Source: Rhabditoides inermis
Lineage: Eukaryota > Nematoda > Chromadorea > Rhabditida > Rhabditidae
Direction of reading: 5' to 3'
Length of the DNA stretch: 64,000 nt
NCBI GenBank assembly: GCA_963966185.1
Contig: CAWZYM010000146.1
Coordinates: 1,160,001 to 1,224,000, forward strand
The position numbers and the translations under genes are program-made. The number at the start of each line of letters is the position of its first letter. Positions within the stretch are counted from its first letter, which is position 1. Under the pieces are notes generated by a model. That model made no database searches. It saw only the letters and a program-made list of their open reading frames with translations, and was not told the DNA's origin. Below are positions 20,979-30,614 of this stretch, in pieces.

Positions 20979-21104
20979 TAACGTTTTAGCACGTCATCAT
21001 TCATTTAAGCTGTTTGGATTGCTAAACAATTCTTTTATTATACGTTTCAAACAAAATAACTCATAATGTCATGGAAACACCAAGATGTTTGAAGCAAAAT
21101 GTTA

Positions 21105-21177
21105 TTCCGTTGCGGGGAATCGAACCCCCGGCCTACGGGTGAGAGCCGGTAAATCCTAACCACTAGACCACAACGGA
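21105..21177 (-). pseudogene. tRNA-Glu(CTC), E1, three indels
   Basis: 73 nt; an extra G in the T arm, one base missing before it, and an extra base in the 5' anticodon stem. Confidence 0.75.
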
Positions 21178-21508
21178 CATGTCGAGAAGTGTGAGAGCCG
21201 GCGATGTGTAGGCGAGGGCCACTCTATGCAACGAGCCAGCGTGTCAATCACGCAATGATCACCCGAGTTGCTATTCTCGCCGAAATAAAAATCGCATGCG
21301 GTGAAGTCACAAAGTTTTCACCACGGGTGTTTCCCAGACCGTCATTGTTTCAATTATTAATTGTGAGCGTCCTCTTCTGCATGCATGACCAAATCGTACG
21401 AGATGGCGTAATTTTAGAGAGTTATGAACGTTAGCAATGGTTTTAAAGATGATCCGTCATTCATCGTACAAAAACCTAATTCAAACCGGTAACTCAAAAC
21501 AAAAACAT

Positions 21509-21580
21509 TGCATCGGCCGGGAATCGAACCCGGGCCGCCCGCGTGGGCAGGCGAGCATTCTACCACTGAACCACCGATGC
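21509..21580 (-). pseudogene. tRNA-Gly, insertion in the anticodon loop
   Basis: 72 nt; the loop reads CTGCCCAC, one C too many, leaving the anticodon ambiguous. Confidence 0.7.
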
Positions 21581-21683
21581 TACGAGAGACGGTGATTCGG
21601 ATTGCGGCATATGCGCAGGAGACCAGTTACAGCCAGCGGATCCCGACTTGCGAGAGAAATCTCCGTATATCTGTCCCGTGTTT

Positions 21684-21709
21684 AATAATAATAATAATAA
21701 TAATAATAA
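21684..21709. repeat. (AAT)n microsatellite, 3' tail of the LINE
   Basis: About 8.7 AAT units, ATT on the element's sense strand. Simple-repeat tails are usual for several non-LTR retrotransposon clades. Confidence 0.93.
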
Positions 21710-22025
21710 GTTTATCGCATGTATGTTTGATAGAGTATGCAAGAAATTGCGGATGGACACTGGCGAAATAGGTGATAATACGATTGTGTGACAAAGTTAA
21801 AAATGGTAAAACTAAAACAAAATGAGGTACTACTGCGCCTTGATCAAGGGTACTGGCAGAGTGATGGTCACATATAATACACGTTGAAATTAAAAGAGAC
21901 ACAAGAAGTGCAGGTGGACGACGTGTGAGAGACGCCCTGACTCTCCAGTCATGATGCACGAATCCGAGACGACGGGAAACCGCTAGAACCAGCCCTGACG
22001 AGCTCTCTAAACCGCCCCGCATCCC
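21710..22025 (-). other. LINE 3' untranslated region
   Basis: Non-array sequence between the reverse transcriptase stop and the AAT tail. A 131-codon minus-strand frame (21627-22022) crosses it but has no recognisable domain and runs through the microsatellite, so I do not call it a gene. Confidence 0.6.
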
Positions 22026-22739
22026 TCACTCCACGACTTCAGATGAAAGGCTATTCCAGAAACTATGCGCTCTATGAATGCTCGTGAGTAGTCTGTTCGC
22101 TGGATCAAAACAAGGGGACAATGCGCAAACTATGTGAATGTCTGGAGGATGTTGGAATTACATTGAATACACCATCAGATTCAAAAGGCAAAACTCGGTG
22201 AGTGACTTTGTATATGAACGTGACGTCATTGATGAAACGACGGGACTCGAGAGTTTCAAGTCCCAGCAGGCGGAGACGCTCAGAGTATCCAAGAGATAGG
22301 TGACCAGCTCGTTGGCAAATGCGACGGGTAAAATACCTTTGCACGCCTTCAAGCAGATTCACCAACGCACGCTAGTTGGGTTCCACAACTCAGTACAATA
22401 TTCCAACTTGCATCGGAATATGTAACATATGCTCTCACTAAGACAGTGAGATTTCGTGTGTGATATGCCCTCAGAAAGTTATTTGATCGACCACAGGGCG
22501 TTGTTTGCTATACGAGAGATATGAGTGTCAAAGCCAAGACTGTCAGAGATCCATACACCTAAGTCTTTCACGCAGACAGTGGCTTCGAGAGGTGTGCCGC
22601 CAGCACAATACACAAAACGCGGATTTCTTTTACCCAAGTGAAGAATGTACGTTTTAGAGGTTGAAATGGTGAGTCCCCACTTGCGCGACCAATTGTTAAC
22701 CGCGTCTACTGCTGCCTGGAAAGCGGAGTGCGCCGACAC
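22026..22739 (-). pseudogene. LINE ORF2 reverse transcriptase C-terminal remnant
   Basis: Encoded the end of a non-LTR reverse transcriptase. Segment one (22739-22479) has the post-YADD palm region, with W-x3-W-x-LTIS, a KT/LHLG motif and VKDLGVWIS. After an in-frame TAA, the frame continues to KLEYCTELWNP (around 22400). Segment two (22365-22105), shifted in frame, has LEGVQRYFTRRI followed by YSERLRLLGLETLE and a DVTFIYK motif. A last short stretch near 22100-22029, in another frame, gives FWNSLSSEVVE and a stop. The motif order is that of CR1/Jockey-type LINEs. At least one nonsense and two frameshift changes make it dead. Confidence 0.85.
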
Positions 22740-22740
22740 A

Positions 22741-22772
22741 TCAGACGGGTCAAACGATCAGACGGGTCAAAC
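22741..22772 (+). repeat. 17-bp tandem duplication at the LINE 5' end
   Basis: TCAGACGGGTCAAACG occurs at 22741 and again at 22758, directly at the junction with array DNA. Such short duplications are often seen at truncated LINE 5' ends. Confidence 0.88.
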
Positions 22773-22809
22773 GTTTCGCATAGACGTTTCTTGTTGTATC
22801 GCTTACAAT

Positions 22810-22881
22810 TCCGTTGTGGTCTAGTGGTTAGGATTTACGGCTCTCACCCGTAAGGCCGGGGTTCGATTCCCCGCAACGGAA
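22810..22881 (+). tRNA. tRNA-Glu(CTC), E2
   Basis: Consensus, 72 nt; belongs to the unit split by the LINE. Confidence 0.92.
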
Positions 22882-23007
22882 TAACGTTTAGAACGTCATC
22901 ATTCATTTAAGCTGTTTGGATTGCTAACAAATCTTTTTATTATACGTTTCAAACAAAATAACTCATAAATGTCATGGAAACACCAAGATGTTTGAAACAA
23001 AATGTTA

Positions 23008-23079
23008 TTCCGTTGCGGGGAATCGAACCCCGGCCTTACGGGTGAGAGCCGTAAATCCTAACCACTAGACCACAACGGA
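23008..23079 (-). tRNA. tRNA-Glu(CTC), E1
   Basis: Consensus, 72 nt; ACAT subtype. Confidence 0.93.
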
Positions 23080-23413
23080 CATGCTGAGAAGTGTGAGAGC
23101 CGGCGATGTGTAGGCGAGGCCACTCTATGCAACGAGCCAGCTTGTCAATCACGCAATGATTCACCCGAGTTGCTACATATTCTCGCCGAAATAAAAATCG
23201 CATGCGGTGAAGTCACAAAGTTTTCACCACGGGTGTTTCCCAGACCGTCATTGTTTCAATATTAATTGTGAGCGTCCTCTTCTGCATGCATGCCCAAATC
23301 GTACGAGATGGCGTAATTTTAGAGAGTTATGAACGTTAGCAATGGTTTTAAAGATGATCCGTCATTCATTCGTCAAAAACCTAATTCAAACCGGTAACTC
23401 AAAACAAAAACAT

Positions 23414-23483
23414 TGCATCGGCCGGGAATCGAACCGGGCCGCCCGCGTGGCAGGCGAGCATTCTACCACTGAACCACCGATGC
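23414..23483 (-). pseudogene. tRNA-Gly(GCC), T-stem 1-nt deletion
   Basis: 70 nt; one G lost from the GGG run of the 5' T stem. Possible homopolymer error. Confidence 0.65.
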
Positions 23484-23619
23484 TACGAGAGACGGTGATT
23501 CGGATTGCGGCATATGCGCAGGAGACAGTTACAGCCAGCGGATCCCGACTTGCGAGAGAATATCTCCGTATATCTGTCCCGTGTTTCGCATAGACGTTTC
23601 TTGTAGTATCGCTTACAAG

Positions 23620-23650
23620 TCCGTTGTGGTCTAGTGGTTAGGATTTACGG
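23620..23650 (+). pseudogene. 5' part of a tRNA-Glu, E2, split by a MITE
   Basis: Acceptor strand, D arm and the start of the anticodon stem, interrupted after GATTTACGG. Continues at 24196. Confidence 0.92.
23642..23650. repeat. Left target-site duplication of MITE copy 1
   Basis: GATTTACGG, repeated at 24196-24204. Confidence 0.85.
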
Positions 23651-24195
23651 TAGGAACCACAACGTGAGATGTAGAGAGTGCGGCGAATCATGTAACATAT
23701 TCTCACTGGACACATGATGTGCTCTAATTAGCATATAACGATTCGCCCTTTCGCGCTTGATTCCAACGATATTTTATTTATGAGATCATGTACTCTGTAA
23801 AGTAGTGAAAATCGATGAAGAGTGATATGATGACGTCATATTTCTTTGATCTAGCCGCCATTGCCCAAAATGAGTAATGAAAAATGATGTCGTAAGAGAC
23901 GTTTTCTTCGAGTACTCATCGATTACAATCAAAAAAGCGTATCGGTACTATTAGACGAATATTTTCATACTTTGACTATCGATGACGTCATAAGTGTTTT
24001 GATCTAGCCGCCCTCTGTCGCACTTTCTCTGTGTGAGCGCGCGCTCGGGTGCGCGCGCCGCGCGGAATTTGAGCGCAATGTGAACGATGAACCCTATGAA
24101 CATTATATATTTTTGAAATCAGCTTGAATGAACTACATTAATGAAAAAATTGCTATATCATATTCAAATATCTGAAAATGTCATTGTGGTCCCTA
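23651..24195 (+). mobile_element. hAT-like MITE, copy 1
   Basis: 545 bp non-coding element. The left end is TAGGAACCACAACG. The right end, read inward, is TAGGGACCACAATG. Flanking repeats GATTTACGG at 23642-23650 and 24196-24204 come from the tRNA target (8 bp, or 9 with one ambiguous base). TAGGG termini and an 8-bp duplication suit the hAT superfamily; P-like elements also give 8 bp. It holds two TGACGTCA palindromes (23831 and 23983), each shortly before TTTGATCTAGCCGCC, and a GCGCGC-rich block near 24036. No transposase frame. Confidence 0.8.
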
Positions 24196-24244
24196 GATTT
24201 ACGGCTCTCACCCGTAAGGCCGGGTTCGATTCCCCGCAACGGAA
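24196..24244 (+). pseudogene. 3' part of the MITE-split tRNA-Glu, E2
   Basis: Begins with the duplicated target, then the anticodon loop to the 3' end. It also lacks one G of the T-stem run. Confidence 0.9.
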
Positions 24245-24371
24245 TAACGTTTTAGCACGTCATCATTCATTTAAGCTGTTTGGATTGCTAAACAATTCTT
24301 TTATTATACGTTTCAAACAAAATAACTCATAAATGTCATGGAAACACCAAGATGTTTGAAGCAAAATGTTA

Positions 24372-24442
24372 TTCCGTTGCGGGGAATCGAACCCCGGCCT
24401 TACGGTGAGAGCCGTAAATCCTAACCACTAGACCACAACGGA
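24372..24442 (-). pseudogene. tRNA-Glu(CTC), E1, 1-nt deletion
   Basis: 71 nt; one C lost where the anticodon loop meets the 3' anticodon stem. Confidence 0.65.
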
Positions 24443-24773
24443 CATGTCGAGAAGTGTGAGAGCCGGCGATGTGTAGGCGAGGCCACTCTATGCAACGAGC
24501 CAGCGTGTCAATCACGCAATGATCACCCGAGTTGCTATTCTCGCCGAAATAAAAATCGCATGCGGTGAAGTCACAAAGTTTTTCACCACGGGTGTTTCCC
24601 AGACCGTCATTGTTTCAATTATTAATTGTGAGCGTCCTCTCTGCATGCATGACCAAATCGTACGAGATGGCGTAATTTAGAGAGTTATGAACGTTAGCAA
24701 TGGTTTTTAAAGATGATCCGTCATTCCATTCGTCAAAAACCTAATTCAAACCGGTAACTCAAAACAAAAACAT

Positions 24774-24844
24774 TGCATCGGCCGGGAATCGAACCCGGGC
24801 CGCCCGCGTGGCAGGCGAGCATTCTACCACTGAACCACCGATGC
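24774..24844 (-). tRNA. tRNA-Gly(GCC)
   Basis: Consensus, 71 nt. Confidence 0.93.
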
Positions 24845-24980
24845 TACGAGAGACGGTGATTCGGATTGCGGCATATGCGCAGGAGACCAGTTACAGCCAG
24901 CGGATCCGACTTGCGAGAGAAAATCTCCGTATATCTGTCCCGTGTTTCGCATAGACGTTTCTTGTAGTATCGCTTACAAT

Positions 24981-25051
24981 TCCGTTGTGGTCTAGTGGTT
25001 AGGATTTACGGCTCTCACCCGTAAGGCCGGGGTTCGATCCCCGCAACGGAA
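24981..25051 (+). pseudogene. tRNA-Glu(CTC), E2, 1-nt deletion in the B box
   Basis: 71 nt; TTCGATT is reduced to TTCGAT, affecting the T loop and B box. Confidence 0.7.
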
Positions 25052-25177
25052 TAACGTTTTAGAACGTCATCATTCATTTAAGCTGTTTGGATTGCTAAAC
25101 AAATCTTTTATTTATACGTTTCAACAAAATAACTCATAAATGTCATGGAAACACCAAGATGTTTGAAACAAATGTTA

Positions 25178-25211
25178 TTCCGTTGCGGGAATCGAACCCC
25201 GGCCTTACGGG
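25178..25211 (-). pseudogene. Truncated tRNA-Glu, E1
   Basis: Only the 3' half remains (acceptor strand and T arm). It is joined at about 25211 to the GGAATAACG end of an E2 gene, so almost a whole unit is deleted. A C run is also one base short. Confidence 0.85.
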
Positions 25212-25349
25212 GGAATAACGTTTTAGCACGTCATCATTCATTTAAGCTGTTTGGATTGCTAAACAATTCTTTTATTATACGTTTCAAACAAAATAACTCA
25301 TAAGTCATAAATGTCATGGAAACACCAAGATGTTTGAAGCAAAATGTTA

Positions 25350-25421
25350 TTCCGTTGCGGGGAATCGAACCCCGGCCTTACGGGTGAGAGCCGTAAATCC
25401 TAACCACTAGACCACAACGGA
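25350..25421 (-). tRNA. tRNA-Glu(CTC), E1
   Basis: Consensus, 72 nt; duplicate of the 19441 unit, with the same 7-bp spacer insertion. Confidence 0.94.
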
Positions 25422-25752
25422 CATGTCGAGAAGTGTGAGAGCCGGCGATGTGTAGGCGAGGCCACTCTATGCAACGAGCCAGCGTGTCAATCACGCAATG
25501 ATCACCCGAGTTGCTATTCTCGCCGAAATAAAAATCGCATGCGGTGAAGTCACAAAGTTTTCACCACGGGTGTTTCCCAGACCGTCATTGTTTCAATTAT
25601 TAATTGTGAGCGTCCTCTTCTGCATGCATGACCAAATCGTACGAGATGGCGTAATTTTAGAGAGTTATGAACGTTAGCAATGGTTTTAAAGATGATCCGT
25701 CATTCCATTCGTCAAAAACCTAATTCAAACCGGTAACTCAAAACAAAAACAT

Positions 25753-25823
25753 TGCATCGGCCGGGAATCGAACCCGGGCCGCCCGCGTGGCAGGCGAGCA
25801 TTCTACCACTGAACCACCGATGC
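25753..25823 (-). tRNA. tRNA-Gly(GCC)
   Basis: Consensus, 71 nt. Confidence 0.94.
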
Positions 25824-25960
25824 TACGAGAGACGGTGATTCGGATTGCGGCATATGCGCAGGAGACCAGTTACAGCCAGCGGATCCCGACTTGCGAGAGA
25901 AAATCTAAGTATATCTGTCCCGTGTTTCGCATAGACGTTTCTTGTAGTATCGCTTACAAA

Positions 25961-26032
25961 TCCGTTGTGGTCTAGTGGTTAGGATTTACGGCTCTCACCC
26001 GTAAGGCCGGGGTTCGATTCCCCGCAACGGAA
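25961..26032 (+). tRNA. tRNA-Glu(CTC), E2
   Basis: Consensus, 72 nt. Confidence 0.94.
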
Positions 26033-26159
26033 TAACGTTTTAGCACGTCATCATTCATTTAAGCTGTTTGGATTGCTAAACAATTCTTTTATTATACGTT
26101 TCAAACAAAATAACTCATAAATGTCATGGAAACACCAAGATGTTTGAAACAAAATGTTA

Positions 26160-26231
26160 TTCCGTTGCGGGGAATCGAACCCCGGCCTTACGGGTTAGAG
26201 CCGTAAATCCTAACCACTAGACCACAACGGA
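26160..26231 (-). tRNA. tRNA-Glu-like with amber anticodon CTA
   Basis: 72 nt and otherwise identical to consensus tRNA-Glu. The anticodon loop is CTCTAAC instead of CTCTCAC, so positions 34-36 read CTA (complement TAG at 26196-26198), matching the stop codon UAG. All stems, both promoter boxes and the terminator are intact. In known glutamate systems C36 contributes to synthetase recognition, so charging may be weak. It may be a chance mutant, a nonsense suppressor or unexpressed. Confidence 0.85.
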
Positions 26232-26562
26232 CATGTCGAGAAGTGTGAGAGCCGGCGATGTGTAGGCGAGGCCACTCTATGCAACGAGCCAGCGTGTCAA
26301 TCACGCAATGATCACCCGAGTTGCTATTCTCGCCGAAATAAAAATCGCATGCGGTGAAGTCACAAAGTTTTCACCACGGGTGTTTCCCAGACCGTCATTG
26401 TTTCAATTATTAATTGTGAGCGTCCTCTTCTGCATGCATGACCAAATCGTACGAGATGGCGTAATTTTAGAGAGTTATGAACGTTAGCAATGGTTTTAAA
26501 GATGATCCGTCATTCCATTCGTCAAAAACCTAATTCAAACCGGTAACTCAAAACAAAAACAT

Positions 26563-26633
26563 TGCATCGGCCGGGAATCGAACCCGGGCCGCCCGCGTGG
26601 CAGGCGAGCATTCTACCACTGAACCACCGATGC
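26563..26633 (-). tRNA. tRNA-Gly(GCC)
   Basis: Consensus, 71 nt. Confidence 0.94.
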
Positions 26634-26770
26634 TACGAGAGACGGTGATTCGGATTGCGGCATATGCGCAGGAGACCAGTTACAGCCAGCGGATCCCGAC
26701 TTGCGAGAGAAAATCTAAGTATATCTGTCCCGTGTTTCGCATAGACGTTTCTTGTAGTATCGCTTACAAA

Positions 26771-26842
26771 TCCGTTGTGGTCTAGTGGTTAGGATTTACG
26801 GCTCTCACCCGTAAGGCCGGGGTTCGATTCCCCGCAACGGAA
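26771..26842 (+). tRNA. tRNA-Glu(CTC), E2
   Basis: Consensus, 72 nt. Confidence 0.94.
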
Positions 26843-26969
26843 TAACGTTTTAGCACGTCATCATTCATTTAAGCTGTTTGGATTGCTAAACAATTCTTTT
26901 ATTATACGTTTCAAACAAAATAACTCATAAATGTCATGGAAACACCAAGATGTTTGAAGCAAAATGTTA

Positions 26970-27041
26970 TTCCGTTGCGGGGAATCGAACCCCGGCCTTA
27001 CGGGTGAGAGCCGTAAATCCTAACCACTAGACCACAACGGA
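26970..27041 (-). tRNA. tRNA-Glu(CTC), E1
   Basis: Consensus, 72 nt. Confidence 0.94.
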
Positions 27042-27372
27042 CATGTCGAGAAGTGTGAGAGCCGGCGATGTGTAGGCGAGGCCACTCTATGCAACGAGCC
27101 AGCGTGTCAATCACGCAATGATCACCCGAGTTGCTATTCTCGCCGAAATAAAAATCGCATGCGGTGAAGTCACAAAGTTTTCACCACGGGTGTTTCCCAG
27201 ACCGTCATTGTTTCAATTATTAATTGTGAGCGTCCTCTTCTGCATGCATGACCAAATCGTACGAGATGGCGTAATTTTAGAGAGTTATGAACGTTAGCAA
27301 TGGTTTTAAAGATGATCCGTCATTCCATTCGTCAAAAACCTAATTCAAACCGGTAACTCAAAACAAAAACAT

Positions 27373-27443
27373 TGCATCGGCCGGGAATCGAACCCGGGCC
27401 GCCCGCGTGGCAGGCGAGCATTCTACCACTGAACCACCGATGC
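27373..27443 (-). tRNA. tRNA-Gly(GCC)
   Basis: Consensus, 71 nt. Confidence 0.94.
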
Positions 27444-27580
27444 TACGAGAGACGGTGATTCGGATTGCGGCATATGCGCAGGAGACCAGTTACAGCCAGC
27501 GGATCCCGACTTGCGAGAGAAAATCTCCGTATGTCTGTCCCGTGTTTCGCATAGACGTTTCTTGTAGTATCGCTTACAAG

Positions 27581-27652
27581 TCCGTTGTGGTCTAGTGGTT
27601 AGGATTTACGGCTCTCACCCGTAAGGCCGGGGTTCGATTCCCCGCAACGGAA
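27581..27652 (+). tRNA. tRNA-Glu(CTC), E2
   Basis: Consensus, 72 nt; AACAACG flank subtype. Confidence 0.94.
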
Positions 27653-27779
27653 CAACGTTTTAGCACGTCATCATTCATTTAAGCTGTTTGGATTGCTAAA
27701 CAATTCTTTTATTATACGTTTCAAACAAAATAACTCATAAATGTGATGGAAACACCAAGATGTTTGAAACAAAATGCTA

Positions 27780-27851
27780 TTCCGTTGCGGGGAATCGAAC
27801 CCCGGCCTTACGGGTGAGAGCCGCAAATCCTAACCACTAGACCACAACGGA
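27780..27851 (-). tRNA. tRNA-Glu(CTC), E1, A28G variant
   Basis: 72 nt; the A28-T42 pair becomes a G-U wobble. Shared with 28589. Confidence 0.9.
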
Positions 27852-28181
27852 CATGCCGAGAAGTGTGAGAGCCGGCGATGTGTAGGCGAGGCCACTCTAT
27901 GCAACGAGCCAGCGTGTCAATCACGCAATGATCACCCGAGTTGCTATTCTCGCCGAAATAAAAATCGCATGCGGTGAAGTCACAAAGTTTTCACCACGGG
28001 TGTTTCCCAGACCGTCATTGTTTCAATTATTAATTGTGAGCGTCATCTTCTGCATGCATGACCAAATCGTACGAGATGGCGTAATTTTAGAGAGTTATGA
28101 ACGTTAGCAATGGTTTTAAAGATGATCCGTCATTCCATTCGTCAAAAACCTAATTCAAACCGGAAACTCAAAACAAAACAT

Positions 28182-28252
28182 TGCATCGGCCGGGAATCGA
28201 ACCCGCACCGCCCGCGTGGCAGGCGAGCATTCTACCACTGAACCACCGATGC
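28182..28252 (-). tRNA. tRNA-Gly(GCC), 48-49 double variant
   Basis: 71 nt; same T-stem change as at 17403. Confidence 0.82.
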
Positions 28253-28389
28253 TACGAGAGACGGTGATTCGGATTGCGGCATATGCGCAGGAGACCAGTT
28301 ACAGCCAGCGGATCCCGACTTGCGAGAGAAAATCTCCGTATGTCTGTCCCGTGTTTCGCATAGACGTTTCTTGTAGTATCGCTTACAAG

Positions 28390-28461
28390 TCCGTTGTGGT
28401 CTAGTGGTTAGGATTTACGGCTCTCACCCGTAAGGCCGGGGTTCGATTCCCCGCAACGGAA
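28390..28461 (+). tRNA. tRNA-Glu(CTC), E2
   Basis: Consensus, 72 nt; AACAACG flank subtype. Confidence 0.94.
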
Positions 28462-28588
28462 CAACGTTTTAGCACGTCATCATTCATTTAAGCTGTTTGG
28501 ATTGCTAAACAATTCTTTTATTATACGTTTCAAACAAAATAACTCATAAATGTGATGGAAACACCAAGATGTTTGAAACAAAATGCTA

Positions 28589-28660
28589 TTCCGTTGCGGG
28601 GAATCGAACCCCGGCCTTACGGGTGAGAGCCGCAAATCCTAACCACTAGACCACAACGGA
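28589..28660 (-). tRNA. tRNA-Glu(CTC), E1, A28G variant
   Basis: 72 nt; as at 27780. Confidence 0.9.
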
Positions 28661-28990
28661 CATGCCGAGAAGTGTGAGAGCCGGCGATGTGTAGGCGAGG
28701 CCACTCTATGCAACGAGCCAGCGTGTCAATCACGCAATGATCACCCGAGTTGCTATTCTCGCCGAAATAAAAATCGCATGCGGTGAAGTCACAAAGTTTT
28801 CACCACGGGTGTTTCCCAGACCGTCATTGTTTCAATTATTAATTGTGAGCGTCATCTTCTGCATGCATGACCAAATCGTACGAGATGGCGTAATTTTAGA
28901 GAGTTATGAACGTTAGCAATGGTTTTAAAGATGATCCGTCATTCCATTCGTCAAAAACCTAATTCAAACCGGAAACTCAAAACAAAACAT

Positions 28991-29061
28991 TGCATCGGCC
29001 GGGAATCGAACCCGCACCGCCCGCGTGGCAGGCGAGCATTCTACCACTGAACCACCGATGC
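28991..29061 (-). tRNA. tRNA-Gly(GCC), 48-49 double variant
   Basis: 71 nt; as at 17403. Confidence 0.82.
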
Positions 29062-29198
29062 TACGAGAGACGGTGATTCGGATTGCGGCATATGCGCAGG
29101 AGACCAGTTACAGCCAGCGGATCCCGACTTGCGAGAGAAAATCTCCGTATATCTGTCCCGTGTTTCGCATAGACGTTTCTTGTAGTATCGCTTACAAG

Positions 29199-29270
29199 TC
29201 CGTTGTGGTCTAGTGGTTAGGATTTACGGCTCTCACCCGTAAGGCCGGGGTTCGATTCCCCGCAACGGAA
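29199..29270 (+). tRNA. tRNA-Glu(CTC), E2
   Basis: Consensus, 72 nt. Confidence 0.94.
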
Positions 29271-29397
29271 TAACGTTTTAGAACGTCATAATTCATTTAA
29301 GCTGTTTGGATTGCTAAACAATTCTTTTATTAAACGTTTCAAACAAAATAACTCATAAATGTCATGGAAACACCAAGATGTTTGAAACAAAATGTTA

Positions 29398-29469
29398 TTC
29401 CGTTGCGGGGAATCGAACCCCGGCCTTACAGGTGAGAGCCGTAAATCCTAACCACTAGACCACAACGGA
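29398..29469 (-). tRNA. tRNA-Glu(CTC), E1, C40T variant
   Basis: 72 nt; as at 17809. ACAT subtype. Confidence 0.9.
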
Positions 29470-29804
29470 CATGCCGAGAAGTGTGAGAGCCGGCGATGTG
29501 TACGCGAGGCCACTCTATGCAACGAGCCAGCGTGTCAATCACGCAATGATCACCCGAGTTGCTACATATTCTCGCCGAAATAAAAATCGCATGCGGTGAA
29601 GTCACAAAGTTTTCACCACGGGTGTTTCCCAGACCGTCATTGTTTCAATTATTAATTGTGAGCGTCCTCTTCTGCATGCATGACCAAATCGTACGAGATG
29701 GCGTAATTTTAGAGAGTTATGAACGTTAGCAATGGTTTTAAAGATGATCCGTCATTCCATTCGTCAAAAACCTAATTCAAACCGGTAACTCAAAACAAAA
29801 ACAT

Positions 29805-29875
29805 TGCATCGGCCGGGAATCGAACCCGGGCCGCCCGCGTGGCAGGCGAGCATTCTACCACTGAACCACCGATGC
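29805..29875 (-). tRNA. tRNA-Gly(GCC)
   Basis: Consensus, 71 nt. Confidence 0.94.
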
Positions 29876-30012
29876 TACGAGAGACGGTGATTCGGATTGC
29901 GGCATATGCGCAGGAGACCAGTTACAGCCAGCGGATCCCGACTTGCGAGAGAATATCTCCGTATATCTGTCCCGTGTTTCGCATAGACGTTTCTTGTAGT
30001 ATCGCTTACAAG

Positions 30013-30084
30013 TCCGTTGTGGTCTAGTGGTTAGGATTTACGGCTCTCACCCGTAAGGCCGGGGTTCGATTCCCCGCAACGGAA
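30013..30084 (+). tRNA. tRNA-Glu(CTC), E2
   Basis: Consensus, 72 nt. Confidence 0.94.
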
Positions 30085-30211
30085 TAACGTTTTAGCACGT
30101 CATCATTCATTTAAGCTGTTTGGATTGCTAAACAATTCTTTTATTATACGTTTCAAACAAAATAACTCATAAATGTCATGGAAACACCAAGATGTTTGAA
30201 GCAAAATGTTA

Positions 30212-30283
30212 TTCCGTTGCGGGGAATCGAACCCCGGCCTTACGGGTGAGAGCCGTAAATCCTAACCACTAGACCACAACGGA
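30212..30283 (-). tRNA. tRNA-Glu(CTC), E1
   Basis: Consensus, 72 nt. Confidence 0.94.
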
Positions 30284-30614
30284 CATGTCGAGAAGTGTGA
30301 GAGCCGGCGATGTGTAGGCGAGGCCACTCTATGCAACGAGCCAGCGTGTCAATCACGCAATGATCACCCGAGTTGCTATTCTCGCCGAAATAAAAATCGC
30401 ATGCGGTGAAGTCACAAAGTTTTCACCACGGGTGTTTCCCAGACCGTCATTGTTTCAATTATTAATTGTGAGCGTCCTCTTCTGCATGCATGACCAAATC
30501 GTACGAGATGGCGTAATTTTAGAGAGTTATGAACGTTAGCAATGGTTTTAAAGATGATCCGTCATTCCATTCGTCAAAAACCTAATTCAAACCGGTAACT
30601 GAAAACAAAAACAT

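Larger units (their letters stand above)
21684..22772 (-). mobile_element. 5'-truncated CR1/Jockey-like LINE insertion
   Basis: 1089 bp of non-array DNA between CGTGTTT and TTTCGCATAG of the Gly-E2 region, with a possible short target duplication GTTT (21680-21683 and 22773-22776). The element reads on the minus strand: reverse transcriptase remnants first, 3' untranslated region next, and a TTA/ATT microsatellite tail at the left. The upstream end, with the YADD catalytic region, is missing. This is typical of incomplete target-primed reverse transcription. The exact clade is uncertain. Confidence 0.85.

Noticed and set aside
21627..22022. 131-codon minus-strand frame with a poly-isoleucine tract
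   Set aside because: The isoleucines are the translated ATT microsatellite. The frame spans the LINE 3' end and array DNA, with no domain.
24036..24064. GCGCGC-rich block as a CpG-island promoter
   Set aside because: Only about 30 bp and carried in both MITE copies, so it is part of the element. Promoter activity cannot be judged from sequence.
23651..24195. SINE identity for the 545 and 552 bp insertions
   Set aside because: No A/B box head or A-rich tail. Inverted termini and an 8-bp target duplication indicate a DNA transposon.
24141..24332. 63-codon frame across the MITE right end
   Set aside because: Runs from transposon end into tRNA and spacer; chance frame.
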